This document shows, piece after piece, positions 1-6,844 of a stretch of 18,786 bases of DNA. Each line of letters opens with the position of its first letter. Position 1 is the first letter of the stretch. Source of the stretch: Pseudomonadota bacterium (GTDB lineage Bacteria; Pseudomonadota; Alphaproteobacteria; Rhizobiales; Xanthobacteraceae). A model generated the notes under the pieces. That model ran no database searches, was not told the origin of the DNA, and saw only the letters and a list, made by a program, of their open reading frames with translations. The position numbers and the translations under genes are program-made. The stretch lies in contig JAJYAH010000040.1 of assembly GCA_021779635.1 (NCBI GenBank), forward strand, positions 1-18,786. The letters run 5' to 3'.

Positions 1-813
1 CACAATCCCCGCGACATTCCGATCGATCAAGGCAAGTTCGGCCTCGACGAATACACCGAACATCTCATCACGTTTCTCGACCAGCTCGGTCCGCGCTCGC
101 ACATGGTGGCGATCTGCCAGCCGTCGGTATCGGCGCTCGCGGCCGCCGCGATCATGTCGGAGGACAATCACCCGGCCCGGCCCGCGAGCCTCACCCTGAT
201 GGCTGGCCCGATCGACACCCGAATCCAACCGACCAAGGTCAACGAGTTCGCCAAGAGCAAACCGCTCAAATGGTTCGAGGAGAACCTGATCAACTACGTT
301 CCGTTTCAGTGCAAGGGCGCGTTCCGGCAGGTCTACCCCGGATTCATTCAGCTCACCGCCTTTGTGTCGATGAACCTCGAACGTCACATCAAATCCCATG
401 TCGATCTCGCCGATCATCTCGCAAAGGGCGAAAAGGAGAAGGCGGAGGTCATCAAGACGTTCTACGACGAATACTTCGCGGTCATGGACCTGCCGGCGGA
501 CTTCTACATCGACACCATCCGCGACGTGTTTCAGGAACACCTGTTGCCGCAGGGTAAGCTGACGCATCGCGGCCGGCTGGTGAACCCGGCATCGATCAGG
601 CGGATGGGCCTGATGACGGTCGAGGGCGAGAAGGACGATATCTGCTCGATCGGCCAGACACTGGCCGCGCAGGACCTTTGCACCGGCGTGCGTACCTATC
701 GCAAGGTGCACCACATGCAGGCCGGCGTCGGCCATTACGGCGTATTCAGCGGCAGGCGCTGGAACAACGAAATCTATCCGCTGCTGCGGGACTTCGTGCA
801 CGTCAATTCGTGA
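1..813 (+). CDS. phaZ: Intracellular polyhydroxyalkanoate depolymerase, C-terminal part (5' end outside window)
   Basis: The reading frame is open from base 1 and ends at 813, giving 270 visible residues; intracellular PHA depolymerases are about 400 residues, so the N-terminal third is missing to the left. The family hydrolyses stored polyhydroxybutyrate granules in the cytoplasm. The nucleophile elbow uses cysteine instead of serine, seen here as ICQPS (visible residue Cys39, codon at 115). The acid is in GEKDD (Asp212) and the base in GVGHYG (His245). The spacing Cys-Asp-His (173 and 33 residues) closely matches the triad described for the Ralstonia PhaZ1 enzyme (Cys183, Asp355, His388). 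The last 100 residues, with the SGRRWNNEIYP block, are typical of the depolymerase C-terminal domain. The family call is firm; the symbol follows from family membership. Confidence 0.93.
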   Translation, partial: HNPRDIPIDQGKFGLDEYTEHLITFLDQLGPRSHMVAICQPSVSALAAAAIMSEDNHPARPASLTLMAGPIDTRIQPTKVNEFAKSKPLKWFEENLINYVPFQCKGAFRQVYPGFIQLTAFVSMNLERHIKSHVDLADHLAKGEKEKAEVIKTFYDEYFAVMDLPADFYIDTIRDVFQEHLLPQGKLTHRGRLVNPASIRRMGLMTVEGEKDDICSIGQTLAAQDLCTGVRTYRKVHHMQAGVGHYGVFSGRRWNNEIYPLLRDFVHVNS

Positions 814-885
814 ACTAACGTTGCTTCGTTCGCCTCCCCGTCATTGATCTGGCCCCCCATCCGTTTGCGGGTTACGCTTGCTCCC

Positions 886-900
886 AAAGGAGGCGGGAGG
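886..900 (+). promoter_or_regulatory. Ribosome binding site for the ModA-like gene
   Basis: Two purine-rich Shine-Dalgarno matches occur in tandem, AAAGGAGG at 886-893 and GGGAGG at 895-900. The second ends 11 bases before the GTG at 912. They support that GTG as the start, although no ATG is nearby. Confidence 0.6.
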
Positions 901-911
901 AACGATCGATC

Positions 912-1709
912 GTGAGATTGAAATCTGCAAACTTCCGCGCGCTTGCGCTCGGCTTGGCCGGCGTGCTGCTGCTGGCCGGCACGGCAAGCGCCGCCGAGGT
1001 CAGGGTGATGATCTCGGGTGGCTTGACCGCGGCCTTCAACGCCCTGGTTCCGGAATTCGAACGCTTGACCGGCAACAAGGTGCTGGCGGCGTATGGGCCA
1101 TCGATGGGGACTACCGTCAATGCGATCCCGATCCGGCTGGAACGCGGCGAACCCGCCGATGTGCTGATCATGGTGGGCTATACGCTCGGCGACCTCGTCA
1201 AGCAGGGCAAGGTGATTGCCGATAGCCGCGTCGATCTCGTCAAATCCCCGATCGGCATCGCGGTGCGATCGGGCGCGCCAAAGCCGGACATCAGCTCCGC
1301 CGACGCGGTCAGGCGCGCGCTGCTCGCGGCGAAATCGGTCGCCTATTCCGACAGCGCCAGCGGCGTCTACGTCTCGACCGAAATGTTTCAGCGCCTCGGC
1401 ATCGCTGAGGCGATGAAGGACAAGGCCCGGAAAATCCCGGCCGAGCCGGTGGCCGGCGTGGTGGCGCGCGGCGACGCCGAGATCGGCTTCCAGCAGATCA
1501 GCGAAATGCTGCCGGTGCCGGGTGTTGATATCGTCGGGCCGTTGCCGCCGGAGTTGCAGAAGATCACGGTGTTTTCGGCCGCCATCGTCACGACATCCGA
1601 AGAGCCCGACGCCGGCCGCGCCCTGATCGCGTTTCTCGCCTCGCCCGCCGCCGGTGCGGCGATCGTCAAGAGCGGCATGGAGCCGATCCCGCTCAACGCA
1701 ACGAAGTAG
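912..1709 (+). CDS. ModA-like periplasmic substrate-binding protein, orphan
   Basis: This 265-residue protein starts at a GTG. It has a Sec signal peptide: basic MRLK, a hydrophobic stretch to about residue 22, and a likely cleavage after GTASA (residue 27). The mature part resembles the molybdate/tungstate-binding (ModA, SBP type II) family, with FERLTGNKV, a GPSMGTT turn in the first ligand loop, and GEPADVLIM, which corresponds to the family's G-A-P-A-D-V block. The usual SG-x-L ligand motif is replaced by PSMGTT, so the ligand may not be molybdate. No ModB or ModC gene is adjacent; upstream is the PHA depolymerase (98-base gap) and downstream a convergent gene only 20 bases away. Similar solitary ModA-like proteins are common in rhizobial genomes, and their ligands are unknown. 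The family is clear, the function is not. Confidence 0.8.
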   Translation: MRLKSANFRALALGLAGVLLLAGTASAAEVRVMISGGLTAAFNALVPEFERLTGNKVLAAYGPSMGTTVNAIPIRLERGEPADVLIMVGYTLGDLVKQGKVIADSRVDLVKSPIGIAVRSGAPKPDISSADAVRRALLAAKSVAYSDSASGVYVSTEMFQRLGIAEAMKDKARKIPAEPVAGVVARGDAEIGFQQISEMLPVPGVDIVGPLPPELQKITVFSAAIVTTSEEPDAGRALIAFLASPAAGAAIVKSGMEPIPLNATK

Positions 1710-1710
1710 C

Positions 1711-1726
1711 CGAACCAGGCAGTTCG
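1711..1726. terminator. Possible bidirectional hairpin between convergent genes
   Basis: The 20-base gap between two convergent stop codons contains CGAAC at 1711-1715 and its complement GTTCG at 1722-1726, with a 6-base loop. The stem is short and no T-run follows on either strand, so it is at best a weak terminator. Confidence 0.25.
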
Positions 1727-1729
1727 CGC

Positions 1730-2551
1730 CTATTTCACGCGGATCGGCGTATCCTTCAAGCCGTTGTTGTCATAGGCCTTGCGTAGCGCGCCGTTCGCCT
1801 TCGCCTCCGTCATGAAATCAGTCACAAACGCCAGCGATTGAGGATGATTCAACGGAACCGCCACCGCGGTGACCGTCTGCTTGAAGGTTTCGTTAAGCAC
1901 CCGCGTTCCCGGTATCTTCTTTGCCATGGCGTTGAGCTGGTCCCGAGACAGCGCGAACGCATCGATCTCGCCGCTCCTGAGCAGGCCGAAGATCTCGTCA
2001 TAGGTCTGATAGCCTGTGACCGTGGCCTGCTTCAGGTGCGCCATCGCACCGCGCATGGTGGTGGTATCGTTGACCGCCGCGACCTTGACGCCGGGCTGAT
2101 CGAGCATCTGGAAATTCGTGACCGACGAACCTGCCCTGACGATGTAGGTCGCATCCGCAACCTCATAGATCGGCCCGAATGACATCCTGGTCTCTCGCTC
2201 GGGGTCTTTCGGCAGGAAGGTAACGTCCCAGGTGCCTTTCGAAGCCGCGTCCGTGATCTGCCCGGAATTCTGATGCACGACATATTCGACGGGCACGCCG
2301 AGTTGCGCCGCCATCTCCTTGCCGAGATCGACCGGGACTCCCGCATAACCACCGGTTTCGGTTTTGGTGGACCAGAATGCGCCGCCGGCCGGGCTGATCG
2401 CGATCGCCACCCGTAACTTGCCGGTCGGAGCGATTTCGTCTTTCGGGCCATCAGCACGTGCAAGACCGGTCATCATCGAGACACCTAGAACGAGGCTGGC
2501 GACAAGCGGCACAGACTTGGGAAACATCGTTTGAATGGACATCAATGGCAT
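1730..2551 (-). CDS. Family-3 (amino-acid-type) periplasmic solute-binding protein, orphan
   Basis: The protein is about 273 residues. The start is taken at the ATG at 2551; a GTG directly in front (2554) and ATGs at 2542 and 2527 are alternatives, and none has a clear ribosome binding site. The N-terminus is a signal peptide (hydrophobic core VPLVASLVLGVSMMTGL, likely cut after LARA). The mature protein follows the SBP_bac_3 pattern: GKLRVAIA at the first strand, GYAGVPVDLGKEMAAQLG, then TWDVTFLPKDPERE and FGPIYEVADATYIVR, which correspond to the family's ligand-binding blocks. Such proteins feed polar amino acids or related compounds to an ABC importer. No permease or ATPase gene is nearby. 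It lies 26 bases after the DJ-1/PfpI gene, so it is probably the last gene of that transcript. The ligand cannot be told from sequence. Confidence 0.85.
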   Translation of the reverse strand: MPLMSIQTMFPKSVPLVASLVLGVSMMTGLARADGPKDEIAPTGKLRVAIAISPAGGAFWSTKTETGGYAGVPVDLGKEMAAQLGVPVEYVVHQNSGQITDAASKGTWDVTFLPKDPERETRMSFGPIYEVADATYIVRAGSSVTNFQMLDQPGVKVAAVNDTTTMRGAMAHLKQATVTGYQTYDEIFGLLRSGEIDAFALSRDQLNAMAKKIPGTRVLNETFKQTVTAVAVPLNHPQSLAFVTDFMTEAKANGALRKAYDNNGLKDTPIRVK

Positions 2552-2577
2552 CACAGTGAGAGCTTTGGCGGGTATTG

Positions 2578-3207
2578 TTACCGCGCGGTCACGACCGGAG
2601 CAAACCCGTCACGATTAGCCTGCCATGCGCGCTGGTATTCCGTGATGCGCGCCGTCTCATCCGCGACGTGCTGGCCGAGCATGGCGGCGAGCAGATACAG
2701 CGTCGTGTCGATGCAGAGCGAAACCCCACCGCCGGTCACCAGCCTTCCCCCTCGGTCCACCAGCATGGCCTCCCGCACGTCGATTTGCGGATAATGGTCA
2801 CGCATCACCTGGAGCGGCGAGGTTTCCGGCGGCGCCACTTCGCGCTTGGTGGTCGCCGGACCATCGTTGAGGATGCCGCTCGCAGCCAATATCATGCCGC
2901 CCGTGCATACTGATGCGATGCGGCTCGATGCATGCACGCGACGAAGATATTCGAGCGTCGCCGGCGCCGCCGCCTGGGCGGTCCAGCCGGGGCCTCCGGT
3001 GACGATGACGACATCGCAGGTCGGCGCATCGTCGATGCCGTAATCGGCGGTCAGCTTCAGCCCGTTTGCGAGCGTAACCAGCCCCGCACGCGGCGCGATG
3101 GTACAAATCTCGATCTGCGGCGCGATCCGGCGCGCCATCGACAACACGCCAAATGTCGCGAGATCGATCGGCTCGACGCCATCGTAAAGGAAAATGCCAA
3201 ACCGCAC
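2578..3207 (-). CDS. DJ-1/PfpI (class I glutamine amidotransferase-like) protein
   Basis: The protein has 209 residues and starts at GTG (3207), preceded by GGAG with an 8-base spacing. The fold signature is the nucleophile elbow SVCTGGMILAASG, placing the reactive cysteine at Cys101, together with an acidic residue near the N-terminus (YDGVEPIDL, Glu12/Asp15) as in DJ-1 superfamily enzymes. VTGGPGW at 69-75 is also typical. The closest named relatives by pattern are the isonitrile hydratase (InhA) group and the N-terminal domains of GlxA-type regulators. No AraC DNA-binding domain follows, so it is a stand-alone enzyme or stress protein. It sits 37 bases after the MHS transporter gene and just before a solute-binding protein, suggesting an operon that handles a small molecule. 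The substrate is unknown. Confidence 0.85.
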   Translation of the reverse strand: MRFGIFLYDGVEPIDLATFGVLSMARRIAPQIEICTIAPRAGLVTLANGLKLTADYGIDDAPTCDVVIVTGGPGWTAQAAAPATLEYLRRVHASSRIASVCTGGMILAASGILNDGPATTKREVAPPETSPLQVMRDHYPQIDVREAMLVDRGGRLVTGGGVSLCIDTTLYLLAAMLGQHVADETARITEYQRAWQANRDGFAPVVTAR

Positions 3208-3244
3208 GAGGCAAACTCCAACCTGCTTAAGTCGTCCATCCTGT

Positions 3245-4549
3245 TCAGGTCAGCGATCCTCCCCTGGTCTCATGCGCCGCCAATGCGGCCGCCAGGGTCA
3301 AGAGCGCGAGGACGATCATCATGATCGACACGCCGGTGGTGCCTCCGAAATATCCGACCATCGCGGTTGCCATGATCGGCGCGAAGCCACCGCCGATCGC
3401 CGCGGAGACCTGAAATCCGAACGAAGCACCGCTGTAGCGGACATTGGGGCCGAACAGTTCGGGAAAGTAGCAGGACTCGGGCCCGAACATCATGCCGTGA
3501 CCGAAATTCATCGCGATCATGATGGCGGTAAAGATGAGCGCGATGCTCTTGCTTTCCAGCATCCAGAACAGCGGGAATGCAAACACGATCGTGAACAGGG
3601 CGCCGAGAATATAAAGCGGCCGCCGGCCGATGCGGTCGGACAGCCAGCCGAACAACGGCAGGCTGACGAGTTCCAGTAGTGCCGCATACAACACGGCATC
3701 GAGCATCAATGGCTTGGGCAGACCAAGCTTGGTGGTGGCGTAGGCGACGATGAACACCGTGAGCAGGTAAACCCAGGACACCTCGGAGAGTTTCAATCCG
3801 ACGGCGATCAGAAATGTCGTGGTGTTCTTGCTGACGGCTTCGACCACCGGATTTTTCGACAGGCCGTCGCGCATCTTGAGCTGTTCGAATACCGGCGTCT
3901 CAGGCACGCGGGATCGGACGAAGGTTCCGATGGCCAGCAGCACAATGCTGAGCAGGAACGGGATGCGCCAGCCATAGGCCGCAAAATCGGCGTCGGGCAA
4001 TTTGGTCACGAGTGAGAACACGAGGCTCGCCAGCACCAGTCCGATCGGAAATCCGATCTGCACGAAGCTGGTATAAAAGCCGCGCCTGTCGGCTGGCGCG
4101 TGCTCAAGCACCATCAGCGAGGCGCCGCCCCATTCGCCGCCGAGGCCGACGCCCTGGATCACGCGCAGCAGGATCAGCAGGATCGGCGCCAACACCCCGA
4201 TCGAAGTATAGGTAGGCAGCAGGCCGATGCCGAAGGTGCTCACGCCCATGATGAACAGCGTCAGGACCAGCATGGATTTGCGGCCAAGCCGATCGCCGAA
4301 ATGACCGAACAGCGCGCCTCCAAGCGGCCGCGCCAGAAAGCCGACGGCGTAACTGCCGAGCGCGGCCAATGTCCCCGCCAGTGGATCGAAGGTCGGAAAG
4401 AACGCCTTGTTGAACACCAGTGCGGCGGCAGTCGCGTAAATCAGGAAATCGTACCATTCAATGATGGTGCCGAAGCAGCTTGCAAACACGATGGAATTGA
4501 TCCTCGTGCGTTCGGTGCCGGCGATCGGCGCCGTTGCCATGATGGTCAT
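3245..4549 (-). CDS. MFS transporter, metabolite:H+ symporter (MHS) family
   Basis: The protein is 434 residues from the ATG at 4549. That start has GGAGG 5 bases upstream; a longer in-frame version from 4624 would read through the intergenic hairpins and adds a non-hydrophobic, non-conserved stretch. MHS-family marks are plain: FGTIIEWYDFLIY in helix 1, ARPLGGALFGHFGDRLGRK in the loop between helices 2 and 3, and RVIQGVGLGGEWGGA in helix 4. A second GWLSDRIGRRP loop lies in the C-terminal half. About twelve membrane helices are expected. The family (ShiA, ProP, KgtP, citrate and dicarboxylate carriers) imports organic acids or osmolytes with protons across the inner membrane. The DJ-1/PfpI gene follows after 37 bases. 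The substrate cannot be assigned. Confidence 0.92.
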   Translation of the reverse strand: MTIMATAPIAGTERTRINSIVFASCFGTIIEWYDFLIYATAAALVFNKAFFPTFDPLAGTLAALGSYAVGFLARPLGGALFGHFGDRLGRKSMLVLTLFIMGVSTFGIGLLPTYTSIGVLAPILLILLRVIQGVGLGGEWGGASLMVLEHAPADRRGFYTSFVQIGFPIGLVLASLVFSLVTKLPDADFAAYGWRIPFLLSIVLLAIGTFVRSRVPETPVFEQLKMRDGLSKNPVVEAVSKNTTTFLIAVGLKLSEVSWVYLLTVFIVAYATTKLGLPKPLMLDAVLYAALLELVSLPLFGWLSDRIGRRPLYILGALFTIVFAFPLFWMLESKSIALIFTAIMIAMNFGHGMMFGPESCYFPELFGPNVRYSGASFGFQVSAAIGGGFAPIMATAMVGYFGGTTGVSIMMIVLALLTLAAALAAHETRGGSLT

Positions 4550-4567
4550 TGAAGCCTCCGCTGCGTC

Positions 4568-4620
4568 CCCCGAAGCGGGGCGATAAGCAGCCCGGAGGAT
4601 GCAAGCAGCATGCCGGGCTG
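4568..4620 (-). repeat. Two consecutive hairpins in the leader of the MHS transporter gene
   Basis: The 99-base gap between the two MFS genes holds two dyads. The first (4588-4620) has outer arms CAGCCCGG/CCGGGCTG and an inner pair ATGC/GCAT around an AAGCA loop. The second (4568-4580) is CCCCG-AAG-CGGGG. In the direction of transcription they follow the stop of the exporter gene and precede the ribosome binding site of the MHS gene. No T-run follows either stem, so they may act as a terminator, an RNA stabiliser or a leader structure. Confidence 0.5.
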
Positions 4621-4648
4621 GCAAGAGCGGACCAGGTATTTATCGCGA

Positions 4649-5833
4649 TCAGTTCGCGCCCGCCGCAGGCACCTCGATCTCCGTCGGCAGGATGATCGCC
4701 GCCGCGATCACCAGCAAACATAATCCCGCGAACGCATGCAGCATCGTGACGAAGCCGCCCTGCTCGTACAGCCACGCCACGAGGCCAACCGAGGCTCCTG
4801 CGGCGGTGAAGCCGATGAAATAGCGCACCGCATAGGCGCGCGAGCGCCATTCCTCGCTGGTGTATTTGCCGACCATGGCGTCGTTGACGGTGACCTGGCC
4901 GAACGCGCCCATCACGATACCGATCGCAGCCACGATCAGCGGCAGGTTGGACAGCGTGGCTGCCAGGTACAGGAACGGCGCCAGCACGAACGACAGCGGC
5001 AAGCTGACGGCCTTCAGCGAATGGCGGTCGATCAGCTTGCCGACCGTGTACTGCGTCATCGCGCCGAACACATAGACGCCGGCCGCGATCACGCCGAGCA
5101 GCGCCGGACTTTTGGTCAGGTCGGTCAACCGCTCGGCGAACAGCTTCGGCAACGCCACCGTCACCGCGTTGAAGGTGGTGGAGATCGCGATGACCACGAT
5201 CAGCAACGCCACGATCACCCGCCACATATCGTTCTTGGCAACGCGCGCCTGTGCCGCGGCCTGCTTGAACCCGGAGCGATCCTCATGAACCACCGACCGC
5301 ATGAAGGCGACGCCGATCAGGATCGTGACGGTACCAGGAATGATAAAGGCCCAGCGCCAGCCGAGATACTGGCCGACCACACCGGTGACCAGTGCCGACG
5401 ACGCCACGCCGAGATTGCCCCAAACGCCATTGAGGCCCATCTCGCGGCCGAGCTTGCCGGCATAAGACACGATCATCGCCGTGCCGACCGGATGATAGAT
5501 CGACGCGAACAGCCCGATCGAGAGCAGCGCCGCGCCAAGCTGAAACCGGTCCTGCACCAACCCGACCGCAATCATCGAGGCGCCGATCCCGACAAAGAAG
5601 ATCACCATCATGTGGCGGCGGCTCCAGCGATCTCCGAGCCAGCCGGTGAGCAGGGAGCCAGCGCCGAACGCGACAAAGCCCGGCGTGGCGTAAGGCAATA
5701 GCTCGGAATAGCTCATGCCGAGCGCCGGCCCCATGACGAGGACGGCGGCGGCGAAAATCAGCATCGAATAATGGTCGATAAAGTGGGCGGCGTTAACGAA
5801 GCCGATCACCCGTTCATGGACGATTCCTGTCAT
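4649..5833 (-). CDS. MFS transporter, fosmidomycin-resistance (Fsr)-like
   Basis: The protein is 394 residues from the ATG at 5833. The frame stays open further upstream, but that part would overlap the divergent AraC gene and encodes polar, arginine- and glutamine-rich sequence unlike a transporter, so it was left out. The mature sequence has about twelve hydrophobic helices. It starts with GFVNAAHFIDHYSMLIF, has the helix 2-3 loop GWLGDRWSRR (64-73), and the FASIYHPVG block in helix 4 (109-117), which is characteristic of Fsr-type drug exporters. A central cytoplasmic loop lies near residues 205-225. It is the first gene of the minus-strand run and is divergent from an AraC regulator at 36 bases, so regulation by that protein is likely. 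Its substrate is unknown; export of a toxic compound is the family's usual role. Confidence 0.9.
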   Translation of the reverse strand: MTGIVHERVIGFVNAAHFIDHYSMLIFAAAVLVMGPALGMSYSELLPYATPGFVAFGAGSLLTGWLGDRWSRRHMMVIFFVGIGASMIAVGLVQDRFQLGAALLSIGLFASIYHPVGTAMIVSYAGKLGREMGLNGVWGNLGVASSALVTGVVGQYLGWRWAFIIPGTVTILIGVAFMRSVVHEDRSGFKQAAAQARVAKNDMWRVIVALLIVVIAISTTFNAVTVALPKLFAERLTDLTKSPALLGVIAAGVYVFGAMTQYTVGKLIDRHSLKAVSLPLSFVLAPFLYLAATLSNLPLIVAAIGIVMGAFGQVTVNDAMVGKYTSEEWRSRAYAVRYFIGFTAAGASVGLVAWLYEQGGFVTMLHAFAGLCLLVIAAAIILPTEIEVPAAGAN

Positions 5834-5869
5834 TTTCCGGGATAGGTTATAGGGAATTGTCCTGACGGG
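5834..5869. promoter_or_regulatory. Divergent AraC-regulator/exporter control region
   Basis: Only 36 bases separate the two start codons. The stretch is AT-richer than its surroundings and contains TATAAC (read on the minus strand) that could be a -10 element for the exporter. The -35 elements of both genes, or the regulator's site, would have to lie inside the opposing coding sequences. No convincing operator dyad is visible. Confidence 0.3.
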
Positions 5870-6679
5870 ATGTCGCCAATGAGTATCGCCGAGAAGCCAA
5901 TCGCTACCATCCAGGGAAGCCGTCGCGCGGCGATCGACGGCGTTCATCTGGTCGCGCACCGTTATGAAAAGGGCGTCCGGCTCGACACCCACATGCACCG
6001 CGAGGCGCAGCTGGTTTATGCCGCGAAGGGAACGATGCAGGTCACCACGCCGAAGGGACGCTGGCTGGTGCCGCCGGATCGCGCGGTGTGGGTGCCGGCG
6101 CGGCTCGGACATTCGATCGACGTGCTCGCCGACATCGATATGCGCACCCTGTATTTCGACGTGCTGTGGCTCGCGCAAGAAGAACGCAGCGCGAGCCTCG
6201 ACGCGGAATTTGTGGTGCGGGTATCGCGGCTGTTGCACGAGGCGATCCTCGCGCTGTTCGATGGCCGCAATGATCCCGACCGCACCGGCTTGCTGGTCAG
6301 GTTGGCCGTTCTCGAGCTGCATCACGCCGAGGATTCCACGACGTTCATCCCGCTGCCGCATGAGCCGCGTTGCCGGCGCGCCGCCGATATCGTGCTCGGC
6401 GATCCCACTGGTTCGTATGAAATCGAGACGCTGGCGCGCGAAGTCGGCACCTCGGCGCGGACGCTGTCGCGGCTGTTTTCATCGGAGACCCAACTGAGCT
6501 TCAAGAGCTGGTGCCAGCGCGCGCGCATCGCGGCCGCGATCCAAAAACTGTCGATGGAAGCCAATGTCTCGGTCAAGCAGCTGGCATCCGATCTCGGCTA
6601 CGCAAGCGTGCCAGCGTTTTCACACGCTTTCCGGCAGGTTACCGGCAAGACGCCGACAGAGTTTGCGGAAACCAAATAA
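5870..6679 (+). CDS. AraC-family transcriptional regulator with cupin sensor domain
   Basis: This 269-residue protein starts at ATG 5870; an in-frame ATG at 5879 is equally possible because neither has a strong ribosome binding site. Residues 20-100 form a cupin-type AraC ligand domain, with His41 and His43 in DTHMHREAQLVY and the later PARLGHSIDV. The C-terminal 100 residues hold the two helix-turn-helix units of AraC proteins: LAREVGTSARTLSRLF (188-203) and VKQLASDLGYASVPAFSHAF (235-254), ending in the family's G-x-T-P-x-E-F. The layout, a cupin-AraC protein divergent from an MFS exporter, recalls the E. coli NimR/NimT pair, although the transporter here belongs to another MFS branch. It probably controls the exporter gene and perhaps the whole minus-strand run. 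Confidence 0.9.
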   Translation: MSPMSIAEKPIATIQGSRRAAIDGVHLVAHRYEKGVRLDTHMHREAQLVYAAKGTMQVTTPKGRWLVPPDRAVWVPARLGHSIDVLADIDMRTLYFDVLWLAQEERSASLDAEFVVRVSRLLHEAILALFDGRNDPDRTGLLVRLAVLELHHAEDSTTFIPLPHEPRCRRAADIVLGDPTGSYEIETLAREVGTSARTLSRLFSSETQLSFKSWCQRARIAAAIQKLSMEANVSVKQLASDLGYASVPAFSHAFRQVTGKTPTEFAETK

Positions 6680-6844
6680 GGCCGGCGCTATCATGGACCG
6701 TGGGAAGTGAAATCCGGAACGGCAAGGCTCCCACAATCCAGGCCTCCACCATCCAAACTTCCGTCATCGATGTGGCTTGATTGTGATCCACGCCGCCTTA
6801 AATCCATGTAACAATTCTGCCCGAACCGGATCAACCCGCCCGAC

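Noticed and set aside
1712..1725. GAAC...GTTC between the two binding-protein genes as a LexA box
   Set aside because: The spacer is 6 bases, not 7, and it lies between convergent stop codons where no promoter is expected.
4736..5701. Open frame of 321 codons on the plus strand
   Set aside because: It lies entirely antisense to the Fsr-like transporter and encodes His/Arg/Asp/Gln-rich sequence typical of a shadow frame.
5834..6361. N-terminal extension of the Fsr-like transporter to 6361 on the minus strand
   Set aside because: It overlaps the AraC gene on the other strand and is polar, with no transporter features; the ATG at 5833 begins the recognisable first helix.
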